Notes: a model not told the origin generated them from the letters alone. A DNA stretch of 64,000 nt from Anaerosporobacter mobilis DSM 15930 (GCF_900142955.1 NZ_FRCP01000014.1:124001-188000); one strand, 5' to 3'; counted from the first letter of the stretch, positions 16,748 through 25,459 are shown. Made by a program: numbers and translations.

Positions 16748-17030
16748 TATATATGATTTGGGTGTCAAAAGTCCTCTTTATATTTAATTCGTCAATTTGC
16801 ACAATTTATAAATCGTTATGTGATGCAAACCATAGTTTATTCGCAACCCGCTCTCGCTTGGATGAAGTTCGTAGTGGTACGTAAGGCTCTAGAATACAGA
16901 GGCAAAGTACCAACGACTTCATACAGTTACTCACCAAACTATGTTCAGCATCACATTAGTCAGGTTTGTTAATGTGCAAAATGACGAAGGCAAGTTTATT
17001 GAATGACTGTTGACACTCGAACCATATATT
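16748..17030. repeat. Palindromic interspersed repeat, copy 1 (full)
   Basis: About 283 bases that are an imperfect inverted repeat end to end. GGGTGTCAAAAGTC at the left (16760) mirrors GACTGTTGACACTC at the right (to 17018), ATGTGATGCAAACCATAGTTT mirrors AAACTATGTTCAGCATCACAT, and the centre GGTAC...GTACC encloses CTCT...AGAG near 16886-16905. The element closely resembles copy 2 (22448-22719), and its left half resembles copy 3 (27463-27606). It contains no open frame. This is a MITE-like or REP-like non-coding element; the rest of the 16673-17190 gap shows nothing else I can name. Confidence 0.75.
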
Positions 17031-17190
17031 CAGTCTAGCTTTACGAATAAAAAGGACAAGTACATCATATATATGGTAGTGGCTTGTAATAATATTGTTA
17101 TATTAATGACACAAATTTACCACAAAACACTTATAGATTTATACATAAAATGAAATAAGTGGAATTACAGCATGACACTTGGAGGTTAAA

Positions 17191-18780
17191 ATGAAAGAGC
17201 TTATACTAAGAATGAAAAAGAGGAGTAAGCATTTGCTGATGTTCTCTGTAATTTTATTGATATTATTTGGAGTTAGATATAAAGAACAAGCTGATGCTGC
17301 TTCTAATTATCCATATATGATTAAGGTCAATAAACAACAGAATTGTGTAACCATCTATGGTAAAGATAGTAAGGGCAAATATACGGTACCAGTTAAAGCT
17401 ATGATTTGTTCTACCGGTGTGGATACTCCATTAGGGACGTACCGTACACCAGCGAAGTATAGATGGAAGTTACTACTAGACGATGTGTGGGGGCAATATA
17501 GCACAAGAATTACAGGGGGAATCTTATTCCATTCCGTTTGGTACTATAAACAAGACCCATCGACACTATCAGCAGTACAATATAATAAGCTTGGAACAAT
17601 GTGTTCCCACGGCTGTATACGTTTGACTGTAGCGGATGCCAAATGGATATATGATAATTGTCCGATAGGAACAACAGTTACAATATATAATAGCAAAGAT
17701 CCAGGGCCACTTGGAAAACCGGTCGCAATTAAATTACCGACAAACACCGGCTGGGACCCAACAGATGTATATTCTAAGAATAATCCGTTTAATGGTAAGA
17801 AGCCAACTATTACTGGAGCAAAGAACAAGACAGTTAAATATGGTACAAATGTGGATTTACTAAAGGGTGTTACGGCTAAGAATACAACTGGATTTAGCAT
17901 AACAGCACGTATTAAAGTTTCTGGTAAAGTTAATACGAAGAAATCAGGTAAATACAAGATTACCTATACGGTTACCGATGAGATAGGAAGAAGTGCTAAG
18001 AAAACAGTTACATACACCGTTGTTGGTGGAGAAGATAAAGATGAAGAAGTAGAAGTGGTAGTAGGAACACCTAAGATATCTGGTGTAGTAGATAGAGTTA
18101 TTAATGGTGATACCGAAGTTACAAAGGAACTTGCACTAAAAGGAGTTACTGCGACGATTGATGATAAGAAAGTCGACAATAGCATGGTGACTGTTACAAT
18201 TAAGGAAAACAAAGATGATTCGTACACTGTAACGTATGATTTAGTATCATCTAATGGAAAATCAGATACACAAAAGGCTACGATCATTGTTGATAAAGAA
18301 GCGCCAGTCATTGAAGGAGCAGTGAATAAAGAAATTCCTTGGGATGTAGAAGTGAATCGTGAGATGGCATTAGAAGGTGTGAAGATTTCTGATAATATTA
18401 GTAAGATGGCTATTGATGATATTAAGGTAACGATTAAAGATAAAGAAGACCGTTATATTGTGACATATGCAGCAAACGACGATGTAGGTAACAAAACTTC
18501 TGTCACTGTGAATTTCAAGAAAAAAGATTATCTTCGATTTGAAGGAATTGTAGATCGCGTTGCTCAGAGTTATGAAGTAGTAGACCGTGCTTTTGCATTA
18601 AAGGGAGTAAAGGCATATTACAACAAGAAAGATGTTACAGATGCAATCGAAGTACGTTTCAAACCTGTTTATGATGAAGAAGATGTTATCGTAGAATATG
18701 AGGTAACCTATATTATACGTGATAAAGTTAATAATGATATACGAGCTACTGCTAAAATCACAGTATTAAAGGAAGAATAA
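17191..18780 (+). CDS. Exported L,D-transpeptidase (YkuD) with C-terminal Ig-like domains
   Basis: 529 residues from the ATG at 17191 behind GGAGGTTAAA. A basic start and hydrophobic segment (about residues 13-26, 'LLMFSVILLILFGV') form a signal peptide or anchor. Residues about 38-175 are a YkuD catalytic domain with 'HSVWY' and the active-site 'SHGCIRL' (H140, C142). It cross-links peptidoglycan stems (3-3 links) or attaches proteins. The remaining 350 residues are about four Ig-like modules of the DUF5011/HYR type ('GKYKITYTVTDEIGRSAKKTV', shorter in later copies), probably wall-binding spacers. Monocistronic, with a terminator behind. Confidence 0.88.
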   Translation: MKELILRMKKRSKHLLMFSVILLILFGVRYKEQADAASNYPYMIKVNKQQNCVTIYGKDSKGKYTVPVKAMICSTGVDTPLGTYRTPAKYRWKLLLDDVWGQYSTRITGGILFHSVWYYKQDPSTLSAVQYNKLGTMCSHGCIRLTVADAKWIYDNCPIGTTVTIYNSKDPGPLGKPVAIKLPTNTGWDPTDVYSKNNPFNGKKPTITGAKNKTVKYGTNVDLLKGVTAKNTTGFSITARIKVSGKVNTKKSGKYKITYTVTDEIGRSAKKTVTYTVVGGEDKDEEVEVVVGTPKISGVVDRVINGDTEVTKELALKGVTATIDDKKVDNSMVTVTIKENKDDSYTVTYDLVSSNGKSDTQKATIIVDKEAPVIEGAVNKEIPWDVEVNREMALEGVKISDNISKMAIDDIKVTIKDKEDRYIVTYAANDDVGNKTSVTVNFKKKDYLRFEGIVDRVAQSYEVVDRAFALKGVKAYYNKKDVTDAIEVRFKPVYDEEDVIVEYEVTYIIRDKVNNDIRATAKITVLKEE

Positions 18781-18794
18781 AATCAAACTTGTGA

Positions 18795-18845
18795 AAGGGG
18801 CTTATGCTAAAGTTAAGGTTTTAGCATGGGCTCCTTAAGTTTTCT
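18795..18845 (+). terminator. Terminator after the L,D-transpeptidase gene
   Basis: AAGGGGCTTATGCTAAA pairs with TTTAGCATGGGCTCCTT (17 pairs, three G-U), followed by AAGTTTTC. The T-run is modest. Confidence 0.75.
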
Positions 18846-18906
18846 AGATATACAATGACACTACAACGAATAAATCTAATAAATTTATTAAATATGAAAA
18901 AATAAG

Positions 18907-18935
18907 TTGAAAAAAGGTTATAATCTAGGTATACT
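18907..18935 (+). promoter_or_regulatory. Promoter for tgt-yajC
   Basis: TTGAAA (18907-18912), 17 bases, TATACT (18930-18935). Transcription would start near 18942, just before the structured leader. Confidence 0.55.
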
Positions 18936-18947
18936 TTAAATATTGAC

Positions 18948-19020
18948 TGTAACTCACTCGTGAATGATATCCGTGAAATAATGTTAATGGATTTCAGGTT
19001 AAAGAGTGCATTAAGTTACA
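18948..19020 (+). other. Structured 5' leader of tgt, unknown class
   Basis: TGTAACT+CACTC (18948-18959) pairs with GAGTG (19004-19008) and AGTTACA (19014-19020), leaving a 5-base bulge. An inner stem TGAAAT (18974-18979)/ATTTCA (18991-18996) sits inside. The tgt start is 80 bases downstream. The sequence does not match the preQ1-I riboswitch that often precedes queuosine genes, so a different regulatory RNA is possible, or a chance fold. Confidence 0.35.
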
Positions 19021-19099
19021 AAGATTTACATGTTAGAATGTCAGTTGTACAACAATAAGTTTGGAATTTATAGGTGTACAAGTTTGACAAGGAGGTCAG

Positions 19100-20236
19100 A
19101 TGTACAAGTTAATAAAGAGAGATGGCATGGCAAAACGTGGCGAATTCCACACTGTTCATGGAACTATCCAAACTCCTGTATTTATGAATGTTGGTACTTG
19201 CGCAGCTATAAAAGGCGGAGTATCTACAGAAGATTTACAAGGATTAAAGACACAAGTGGAGTTATCCAATACGTATCATCTACATGTTCGTCCGGGAGAT
19301 AAAGTTATTAAACAACTTGGAGGTCTTCATAAGTTTATGGTTTGGGATAAGCCAATTCTAACAGACTCAGGTGGATTCCAAGTATTTTCATTGTCAGGGC
19401 TTCGTAAAATCAAAGAAGAGGGTGTATACTTTAACTCTCATATTGATGGGCGTAAGATTTTCATGGGTCCAGAAGAGAGTATGCAGATTCAATCGAATCT
19501 TGCATCAACAATAGCAATGGCGTTTGATGAATGCCCGCCGCACCCAGCTACTAGAGAATATATGCAGAATTCTGTTGATCGTACAACTAGATGGTTAGAA
19601 CGTTGTAAAAAAGAGATGGCAAGATTGAATTCTTTAGAAGATACAATTAATAAAAATCAGATGTTGTTTGGAATTAATCAAGGTGGAACTTTCGAGGATA
19701 TCCGTATTGAACATGCAAAACGTATATCAGAGCTTAATCTTGATGGATATGCACTTGGTGGACTTGCAGTTGGTGAGTCACATTCTGAGATGTATCGTAT
19801 TATTGAAGAAACGGTACCATATCTACCAGTTGAAAAACCTACTTACCTTATGGGAGTTGGTACACCTGCTAATATTCTAGAAGCAGTTGATCGAGGAGTC
19901 GATTTCTTTGATTGCGTGTATCCAACAAGAAACGGAAGACATGGTCATGCCTATACGAATCTAGGTAAGCTTAATCTACTTAATGCAAGATTTGAATTAG
20001 ATACAAGACCGATTGAAGAAGGTTGTAATTGTCCGGCTTGTCAAAAGTATAGCCGTGCATATATAAGACATCTATTGAAAGCTAAAGAAATGTTAGGTCT
20101 TCGATTACTTGTAATGCACAACTTGTATTTCTATAATACAATGATGGAAGAGATTCGAGAAGCAATTGAACAAGGCAGATATAAAGAATATAAGAAAGCC
20201 AAATTAGCTGGATTTGAAGCTAATGGAGAAAGCTAA
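19100..20236 (+). CDS. tgt: tRNA-guanine transglycosylase (queuine/preQ1)
   Basis: 378 residues, normal length, start behind AAGGAGGTCAG. It exchanges G34 for preQ1 in tRNAs with GUN anticodons during queuosine synthesis. Visible motifs are 'DSGGFQVFS' with the general-base Asp, 'NQGGTFEDIR', 'GGLAVGE' at the base-binding site, 'DFFDCVYPTRNGRHGH' with the nucleophilic Asp, and the zinc site 'CNCPACQKYSRAYIRH' (three Cys and a His). All are intact. yajC follows after 52 bases, the usual tgt-yajC pairing, although secDF lies 10.5 kb away instead of next door. Confidence 0.97.
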   Translation: MYKLIKRDGMAKRGEFHTVHGTIQTPVFMNVGTCAAIKGGVSTEDLQGLKTQVELSNTYHLHVRPGDKVIKQLGGLHKFMVWDKPILTDSGGFQVFSLSGLRKIKEEGVYFNSHIDGRKIFMGPEESMQIQSNLASTIAMAFDECPPHPATREYMQNSVDRTTRWLERCKKEMARLNSLEDTINKNQMLFGINQGGTFEDIRIEHAKRISELNLDGYALGGLAVGESHSEMYRIIEETVPYLPVEKPTYLMGVGTPANILEAVDRGVDFFDCVYPTRNGRHGHAYTNLGKLNLLNARFELDTRPIEEGCNCPACQKYSRAYIRHLLKAKEMLGLRLLVMHNLYFYNTMMEEIREAIEQGRYKEYKKAKLAGFEANGES

Positions 20237-20288
20237 AATTTCTTGACAAAAGTCATAGATTTTGAAGATATGTATAGGAGGAATTATA

Positions 20289-20606
20289 ATGAACTTACCA
20301 GTATTAACTACAGCACCAACAGGGGGTACGAGTATCATATTTACACTTGGTTATTTAGTAGTCATCGGTGCAGCATTCTACTTTATTGCAATCAGACCAC
20401 AGAAGAAACAACAAAAGGCACATGCAGCTATGTTAACAACAATAGCCAACGGTGATAGCATTTTAACTTCAAGTGGTTTCTATGGCGTTGTTATTGACGT
20501 AATGGAAGACGTTGTAATTGTCGAGTTTGGTAACAATAAAAATTGTAGAATTCCAATGCAAAAATCAGCTATTATTGAAATCGAAAAACCAGAAGAAACT
20601 AAATAA
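20289..20606 (+). CDS. yajC: Preprotein translocase accessory subunit YajC
   Basis: 105 residues from the ATG at 20289, which has AGGAGG about seven bases upstream; an in-frame earlier start at 20262 lacks a box. One membrane segment near residues 17-33 is followed by 'AIRPQKKQQK', the YajC hallmark, then a small cytoplasmic beta domain ('GDSILTSSGFYGVV...VEFGNN'). YajC associates with SecDF and SecYEG in protein export. Linked to tgt upstream and closed by a terminator. Confidence 0.95.
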   Translation: MNLPVLTTAPTGGTSIIFTLGYLVVIGAAFYFIAIRPQKKQQKAHAAMLTTIANGDSILTSSGFYGVVIDVMEDVVIVEFGNNKNCRIPMQKSAIIEIEKPEETK

Positions 20607-20614
20607 TAGATAAT

Positions 20615-20656
20615 AAGGAGTTGGCGGATAACAAAAGTATCCAACAACTCCTTTTT
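20615..20656 (+). terminator. Terminator after yajC
   Basis: AAGGAGTTG-GCGGATA pairs with TATCC-AA-CAACTCCTT around ACAAAAG, followed by six T. Confidence 0.9.
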
Positions 20657-20834
20657 TCTATAGACAAATATTAAATTCAAGGGTACTATAATAAAGTGTC
20701 AATAAAGATTAACAATGTATATTGCAAGCAATCATTCGATATGCATATGATAAAATGATAGAAGTAGTTTGGAGATAGTAAGATTTGTATGTTACACAAA
20801 GTCTCTAGGCCTTTGAAAGGGGATAGTTTATAAC

Positions 20835-21755
20835 ATGAACAAACCAGTATTAGTAATTATGGCTGCAGGTATGGGCAGTAGATACGGCGGATTAAAGCAA
20901 ATGGATCCTGTGGATAAGGAAGGACATAAGATTATAGATTTTTCAATATATGATGCGAAAAGAGCCGGTTTTGAAAAAGTAGTCTTCGTCATTAAGAAAG
21001 AATTAGAAGACGATTTTAGAGAGTTGGTGGGTGATCCAATATCGAAGCATATGGAGGTAGAATATGTGTTCCAAAGCTTAGATAATATTCCAGAAGGTTT
21101 TTTGGTTCCAGAAGGTAGAGTAAAACCTTGGGGGACTGCTCATGCGGTGCTTAGTTGCTATGACGTAATAGATGGGCCATTCGCAGTAATCAATGCAGAT
21201 GATTATTATGGAGCAAGCGCATTTCAGATGATTTACGATTTCTTATCAGAAGTGAAAGAAGATTCCAGTTATCGTTATACAATGGTAGGTTATCGTTTGA
21301 AAAATACAGTTACAGACAATGGTTATGTATCTAGAGGCGTGTGTGATACCGATTCTAATCAAATGTTACTAGATATAGTGGAACGTACTAGAATCGAGAA
21401 ACGTGAAGAGGGAATTGCATATTCCGAAGATGGCGGTAATACTTGGAACCCACTTTCTGAAGAGACAATTGTATCTATGAATATGTGGGGATTTACGGCT
21501 AGCATAATGGAAGAGCTTAAGAAACGTTTTGCACTATTCATGAATGAAGAAGTTAGAAACAATCCTGAGAAAGCAGAATACTTTTTACCAAGTGTGGTAG
21601 ATCAATTGTTATCAGCAAAAAAAGCAACAGTTAAGGTACTAAACTCAGAAGACAAATGGTATGGTGTAACATACAAAGAAGATAAAGAAAGTGTTATGAA
21701 CGCAATAGCTAGTCTGAAAGCGAGTGGAATATATCCTACAAAACTCTGGAGGTAA
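20835..21755 (+). CDS. Nucleotidyltransferase-fold protein, sugar-phosphate type
   Basis: 306 residues, preceded by GAAAGGGGATAG. The N-terminus 'VIMAAGMGSRYGGLKQMDP' is the nucleotide-binding G-x-G-x-R loop of NTP-transferases, and 'AVINADDYYG' carries the metal-binding Asp seen in RmlA/GlmU-type enzymes. It probably transfers NMP onto a sugar phosphate. I cannot assign the sugar; it has no C-terminal left-handed helix, so it is not GlmU. It ends only six bases before the response regulator gene and may be co-transcribed with it, but a functional link is not evident. Confidence 0.75.
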   Translation: MNKPVLVIMAAGMGSRYGGLKQMDPVDKEGHKIIDFSIYDAKRAGFEKVVFVIKKELEDDFRELVGDPISKHMEVEYVFQSLDNIPEGFLVPEGRVKPWGTAHAVLSCYDVIDGPFAVINADDYYGASAFQMIYDFLSEVKEDSSYRYTMVGYRLKNTVTDNGYVSRGVCDTDSNQMLLDIVERTRIEKREEGIAYSEDGGNTWNPLSEETIVSMNMWGFTASIMEELKKRFALFMNEEVRNNPEKAEYFLPSVVDQLLSAKKATVKVLNSEDKWYGVTYKEDKESVMNAIASLKASGIYPTKLWR

Positions 21756-21761
21756 ATCTTC

Positions 21762-22436
21762 ATGTTTAAAATACTAATAGTAGAAGATGATGAAACGATT
21801 GCAGGGATATTAGCGGAGAATCTAAATAAATGGGGATATGAAGCCGCTTATGTTGAAGACTTTGACTTGGTACTCCAAAAATTCAGAGATTTTGAACCGC
21901 ATTTGGTTTTAATGGATATTACCTTGCCGTTCTATAATGGATTCTATTGGTGTGCAGAGATTCGCAAAGAATCCAATGTACCAATTGTATTCCTATCCTC
22001 CAATACCGATAACATGAATATTGTTATGGCGATGAATATGGGAGGAGATGACTTCATTACGAAACCCTTCGACCTATCTGTTGTAGTTGCTAAGGTTCAA
22101 GCGTTACTTCGAAGAACATATTCGTATATGAATCAAGTTACTACCATTGAACATCGAGGAGCAATTCTTAACCTTGGTGAAGCAGCATTATATTATCAAG
22201 ATACGAAGTTAGATTTAACAAAGAACGAGTTTCGTATCTTGCAATTATTAATGGAGAAGAGGAATACAGTAGTTTCTAGAGAAGAGATTATGAAGAAATT
22301 ATGGGATAGCGATTGCTTTATTGATGACAATACATTGACGGTTAATATGACGAGAATTCGTAAGAAGCTGGAAGAAATCGGTCTTGAGCAATTTATTGTA
22401 ACAAAAAAGGGAATAGGTTATCGAATAGGGGACTAA
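21762..22436 (+). CDS. Response regulator, BceR-like (OmpR family)
   Basis: 224 residues. The receiver domain shows 'VEDDE', phospho-acceptor D52 in 'LVLMDITLP', the switch 'VFLSS' and 'KPFDLSVVVAKVQALLRR'. The C-terminal winged helix ends 'LTVNMTRIRKKL...GIGYRIGD'. 'ITLPFYNGFYWCAEIR' is typical of BceR-type regulators paired with intramembrane-sensing kinases. It should bind TNACA-N4-TGTAA sites, one of which is present at 24574. The kinase gene is 322 bases downstream, separated by a palindromic repeat. Confidence 0.88.
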   Translation: MFKILIVEDDETIAGILAENLNKWGYEAAYVEDFDLVLQKFRDFEPHLVLMDITLPFYNGFYWCAEIRKESNVPIVFLSSNTDNMNIVMAMNMGGDDFITKPFDLSVVVAKVQALLRRTYSYMNQVTTIEHRGAILNLGEAALYYQDTKLDLTKNEFRILQLLMEKRNTVVSREEIMKKLWDSDCFIDDNTLTVNMTRIRKKLEEIGLEQFIVTKKGIGYRIGD

Positions 22437-22447
22437 CTTATGTCATA

Positions 22448-22719
22448 AGTATTAGGGCTTCAAAATCACGTTTTATATTTTATTTCATCAATTTGCACAA
22501 TTTATAGAACAGTATGCGATACAAATCATAGTTATTCGCAACCCGCTCTCGCTTGGATGAAGTTCGTAGTGGTACATAAGGCTCCAAAGTACAGAGCCTA
22601 AGTACCAACGACTTCATACAGTTGCTCATCAAACTATGTTCTGCATCACATTAGCCAGGTTTGTGAATGTGCAAATTGACGAAGGTAAGTTTTTTGAGTG
22701 CTTTTGATACTCTAATACT
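22448..22719. repeat. Palindromic interspersed repeat, copy 2 (full), between regulator and kinase genes
   Basis: About 272 bases, an imperfect palindrome closely similar to copy 1. AGTATTAGGGCTTCAAAATC at the left mirrors the right end TTTTGATACTCTAATACT. The shared core includes CGCAACCCGCTCTCGCTT and GATGAAGTTCGTAGTGGTAC. It fills nearly the whole gap between two genes that are normally only a few bases apart. It carries no coding frame. The transcript would fold it into a long hairpin. Confidence 0.75.
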
Positions 22720-22758
22720 ATTAAATCTTGCGACTTTGGAAGGGGTGCTGATTTTAAT

Positions 22759-23772
22759 ATGAAGCCGTTTCGTAGTATAGATTATATAAAACTTAGAATT
22801 CCTTTTTTCTTGCTGTTGGCACTTACCTGTTTTCTATTCCCTTTCCTTCAATATTTATATGGATACAAAGTGGAGGCTGCTTGGTATTGTGTGGAGATTG
22901 AGTTATTTGTTGCTCTTATAATTATCTGTATCGATTATAGAATTCAGAAGATGAAATACTTGAAGTTGCTAGAGCGTTATTCAAATATATCGGTCTATGA
23001 AACCCAGGTGATAACTCCTAGTAACTGTATGGAAGAAGGATATGAGTGGATTATTAAATCTCTTCAAGAAAAGGCAAAAGAGTCATCAGACCAGATTGAG
23101 ACTCGCCACCAAGGACAAATCGAGTATTTCACAATGTGGGTTCATCAGATTAAGACACCAATTTCTGCGTTATCTCTCTTACTCGATAACACAGAGATAG
23201 AATCAAGTTCAAAGGGGTCAATGAAGCAGGAAGTATTTAAAATCGAACAGTATGCAGGATTAGTTCTTGAATACCTTCGAATTGATAATATGAGCAATGA
23301 CTTTATATTAAGCCCGTATGAGCTTGATGGTATTGTAAGGAAAGTTGTTAAGAAGTTTTCGACAATATTTATCCACAAGAAAAACTCGTTAGTAATGGAT
23401 GAACTGAATTGTAAGGTACAAACCGACGAGCGTTGGTTGGCTTTTTTGCTTGAACAGATTTTGTCAAATGCTCTAAAATATACAAATCAGGGTACAATAA
23501 GAATTTATGAGGAGAAAGACTATATAGGTAGAGTAGTACTTGTTATAGAGGATACCGGAATCGGAATTAAGGAAGAAGATATACCGAGGATATTCGAACG
23601 TGGATATACTGGCTTGAATGGGCGTATGCATCAGAAAGCTACAGGAATCGGGTTATATTTATCAAAGAAGGTAGCAGATCGATTGTCTTGTAGTATTTCC
23701 GTAACTTCAAAGGTACGGGAAGGAACGAAAGTTTCTATTATTTTTCCTAAGGATGATTTGGAGATTTTTTAG
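22759..23772 (+). CDS. Sensor histidine kinase, BceS-like (intramembrane-sensing)
   Basis: 337 residues, start behind GGAAGGGGTG. Two membrane segments (about residues 14-32 and 40-57) are joined by a very short external loop, the mark of intramembrane-sensing kinases that receive their signal from a BceAB transporter. The phospho-acceptor H129 lies in 'WVHQIKTPISALSLLL'. The catalytic domain has N-box 'QILSNALKYTNQG', G1 'DTGIGI', F-box 'RIFERGYTGLNGR' and G2 'ATGIGLYLSK'. It should phosphorylate the regulator encoded upstream in response to peptide antibiotics handled by the transporter at 24692-27440. Confidence 0.9.
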   Translation: MKPFRSIDYIKLRIPFFLLLALTCFLFPFLQYLYGYKVEAAWYCVEIELFVALIIICIDYRIQKMKYLKLLERYSNISVYETQVITPSNCMEEGYEWIIKSLQEKAKESSDQIETRHQGQIEYFTMWVHQIKTPISALSLLLDNTEIESSSKGSMKQEVFKIEQYAGLVLEYLRIDNMSNDFILSPYELDGIVRKVVKKFSTIFIHKKNSLVMDELNCKVQTDERWLAFLLEQILSNALKYTNQGTIRIYEEKDYIGRVVLVIEDTGIGIKEEDIPRIFERGYTGLNGRMHQKATGIGLYLSKKVADRLSCSISVTSKVREGTKVSIIFPKDDLEIF

Positions 23773-23994
23773 ATATAAATGTTTAATCTTATCTTATGTT
23801 ATTTACTTTACATTTACTACGGCAGTGGATACCGTATTAGGTGGACAAGTTGGTAAAGTTCTTGACGATAAATAAGATAACTACGTTAAATAATAATCCG
23901 TATCATGATTTATGTGAAAGATTATACTTGAGATAAATATGTGTATAATAAAAACTAGTTGTATAACCAATATGGATTTTAGTGAGGTATAGGT

Positions 23995-24522
23995 GTGAAT
24001 AGTAAGGTTAGAATTGCAACAAAAGAAGATATTGATGCTGTTGTCAAAATATATGATGCAATAATAGAAAAAGAAGAATCAGGAGAGTTAAGAATTGGTT
24101 GGAAACGTGGTGTTTATCCCACAGAAAACACGGCATTGGAGGCTTTCAATCGACACTCCCTTTATGTTTGTGAGGATAATGGGAAAGTAGTTGCATCGGC
24201 TAGAATAGACCAAAATCAGGTTCCAGAATATGCGGATGCTAATTGGATATATGATGTTGATGATAAGCAGGTCATGGTACTTCATACTTTGGTAATTGAT
24301 CCTAATTGCTTGCGCAGTGGATATGGAAGAAGATTTATAGACTTCTATGAACAGCATGCTCTTGAACACAATTGCCATTATCTTAGAATTGATACAAATG
24401 AAATTAACACATTGGCACGAAAAATGTATAAGAAATTAGGGTATGAGGAGATTGGGATTGTATCTTGTGAGTTTAATGGTATTACCAATGTTCAACTTGT
24501 ATGTTTAGAGAAGAAAATTTAA
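23995..24522 (+). CDS. GNAT-family N-acetyltransferase
   Basis: 175 residues from a GTG at 23995 behind TGAGGTATAG. The acetyl-CoA binding motif is 'LVIDPNCLRSGYGRRFIDFYE', given here in two overlapping parts as 'LVIDPNCLRSGYG' and 'GRRFIDF'. The C-terminal 'NTLARKMYKKLGYEEIG' is the usual motif B. It sits between the kinase gene and the transporter genes of the Bce module, with its own upstream gap of 222 bases. It could be an unrelated insertion or an auxiliary resistance enzyme; the substrate is unknown. Confidence 0.8.
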   Translation: MNSKVRIATKEDIDAVVKIYDAIIEKEESGELRIGWKRGVYPTENTALEAFNRHSLYVCEDNGKVVASARIDQNQVPEYADANWIYDVDDKQVMVLHTLVIDPNCLRSGYGRRFIDFYEQHALEHNCHYLRIDTNEINTLARKMYKKLGYEEIGIVSCEFNGITNVQLVCLEKKI

Positions 24523-24570
24523 ACATTTTCTCAAGTGTAATGTAACCGGACAACAATAAATTAATCAGCA

Positions 24571-24590
24571 ATCTTACACAAGTGTAAGAT
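24571..24590. promoter_or_regulatory. BceR-type operator upstream of the ABC transporter genes
   Basis: ATCTTACAC-AA-GTGTAAGAT is a perfect inverted repeat with 9-base arms. Its core TTACA-CAAG-TGTAA (24574-24587) fits the reported TNACA-N4-TGTAA consensus for BceR-like regulators exactly. A half-site TGTAA follows at 24604. TATAAT at 24642-24647 has no good -35, as expected for an activated promoter. Confidence 0.8.
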
Positions 24591-24691
24591 ATAGAAAAAG
24601 AAATGTAAGCTTTAGTTAAGGCATTATATTTCTTTTTTTATTATAATAATTGCATAAGATATATACAATCGAGTAGAAAGGGAGAAAGATA

Positions 24692-25459
24692 ATGCCATTA
24701 TTAGAAGTTAATAATTTGAAGAAAATATATACAACGCGTTTTGGAGGGCAGCAGTGTCAGGCTCTTAGTCAAGTGAATTTTTCTGTAGAAGAAGGGGAGT
24801 ACGTAGCAATCATGGGAGCGTCAGGCTCAGGTAAGACTACACTACTTAACATATTAGCATCACTTGATAAACCAACAGCTGGAGAAGTACGGTTAGATGG
24901 GACAGTCTTATCTAAGATTAGTGATAGTAAGATATCAGCCTTTCGTAGAGAGAATCTTGGGTTTGTATTCCAGGATTTCAATTTGCTAGATACGTTCTCT
25001 GTTAAGGATAATATCTTATTACCATTAGTATTATCAAGAAAACAATATAAAGAGATGGAAGAAAGAGTAATGCCACTTGCTAAACGTCTGCAAATCGATT
25101 CGTTACTTGATAAATTCCCTTATGAAATATCAGGTGGGCAAAAGCAAAGAACTGCAGTTGCAAGAGCGCTAATCACAAATCCCAAATTAATACTTGCAGA
25201 TGAACCTACCGGAGCATTGGATTCCAAGGCTGCTCAGAATCTATTGCAGATATTTGACCAAATTAATGAATCGGGGCAGACAATATTAATGGTTACTCAT
25301 AGTACACAGGCTGCAAGCCATGCAAAGAGGGTATTGTTCATTAAAGATGGTGAGGTATACAATCAATTATATCGTGGCAATCAGACACAGGAAGAGATGT
25401 TTCGTAAGATAGTATCCACATTAACAGTACTAGCAGATGGGGGTGTTGATATTGGGTAA
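24692..25459 (+). CDS. BceA-like ABC transporter ATPase
   Basis: 255 residues, start behind AAAGGGAGAAAG. Motifs: Walker A 'GASGSGKTT', Q-loop 'VFQDFNLLD', signature 'SGGQKQR', Walker B 'LILADEPTGALDS', H-loop 'VTHS'. The domain is of the MacB/LolD/BceA group that powers type VII exporter-like pumps. With the permease that overlaps its 3' end it forms a peptide-antibiotic sensing and detoxification transporter, and controls signalling through the BceS-like kinase. Expression is expected to be induced via the operator at 24574. Confidence 0.92.
   Translation: MPLLEVNNLKKIYTTRFGGQQCQALSQVNFSVEEGEYVAIMGASGSGKTTLLNILASLDKPTAGEVRLDGTVLSKISDSKISAFRRENLGFVFQDFNLLDTFSVKDNILLPLVLSRKQYKEMEERVMPLAKRLQIDSLLDKFPYEISGGQKQRTAVARALITNPKLILADEPTGALDSKAAQNLLQIFDQINESGQTILMVTHSTQAASHAKRVLFIKDGEVYNQLYRGNQTQEEMFRKIVSTLTVLADGGVDIG

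Noticed and set aside
19030..19302. Open frame overlapping the start of tgt
   Set aside because: Out of frame with tgt, lacks a ribosome binding site and has implausible composition; tgt starts at 19100 with AAGGAGG.
23773..23876. Short stretch after the kinase gene that translates to a plausible C-terminal end (TTAVDTVLGGQVGKVLDDK)
   Set aside because: Open only about 35 codons with no start codon or ribosome binding site; could be a gene remnant but too short to support.
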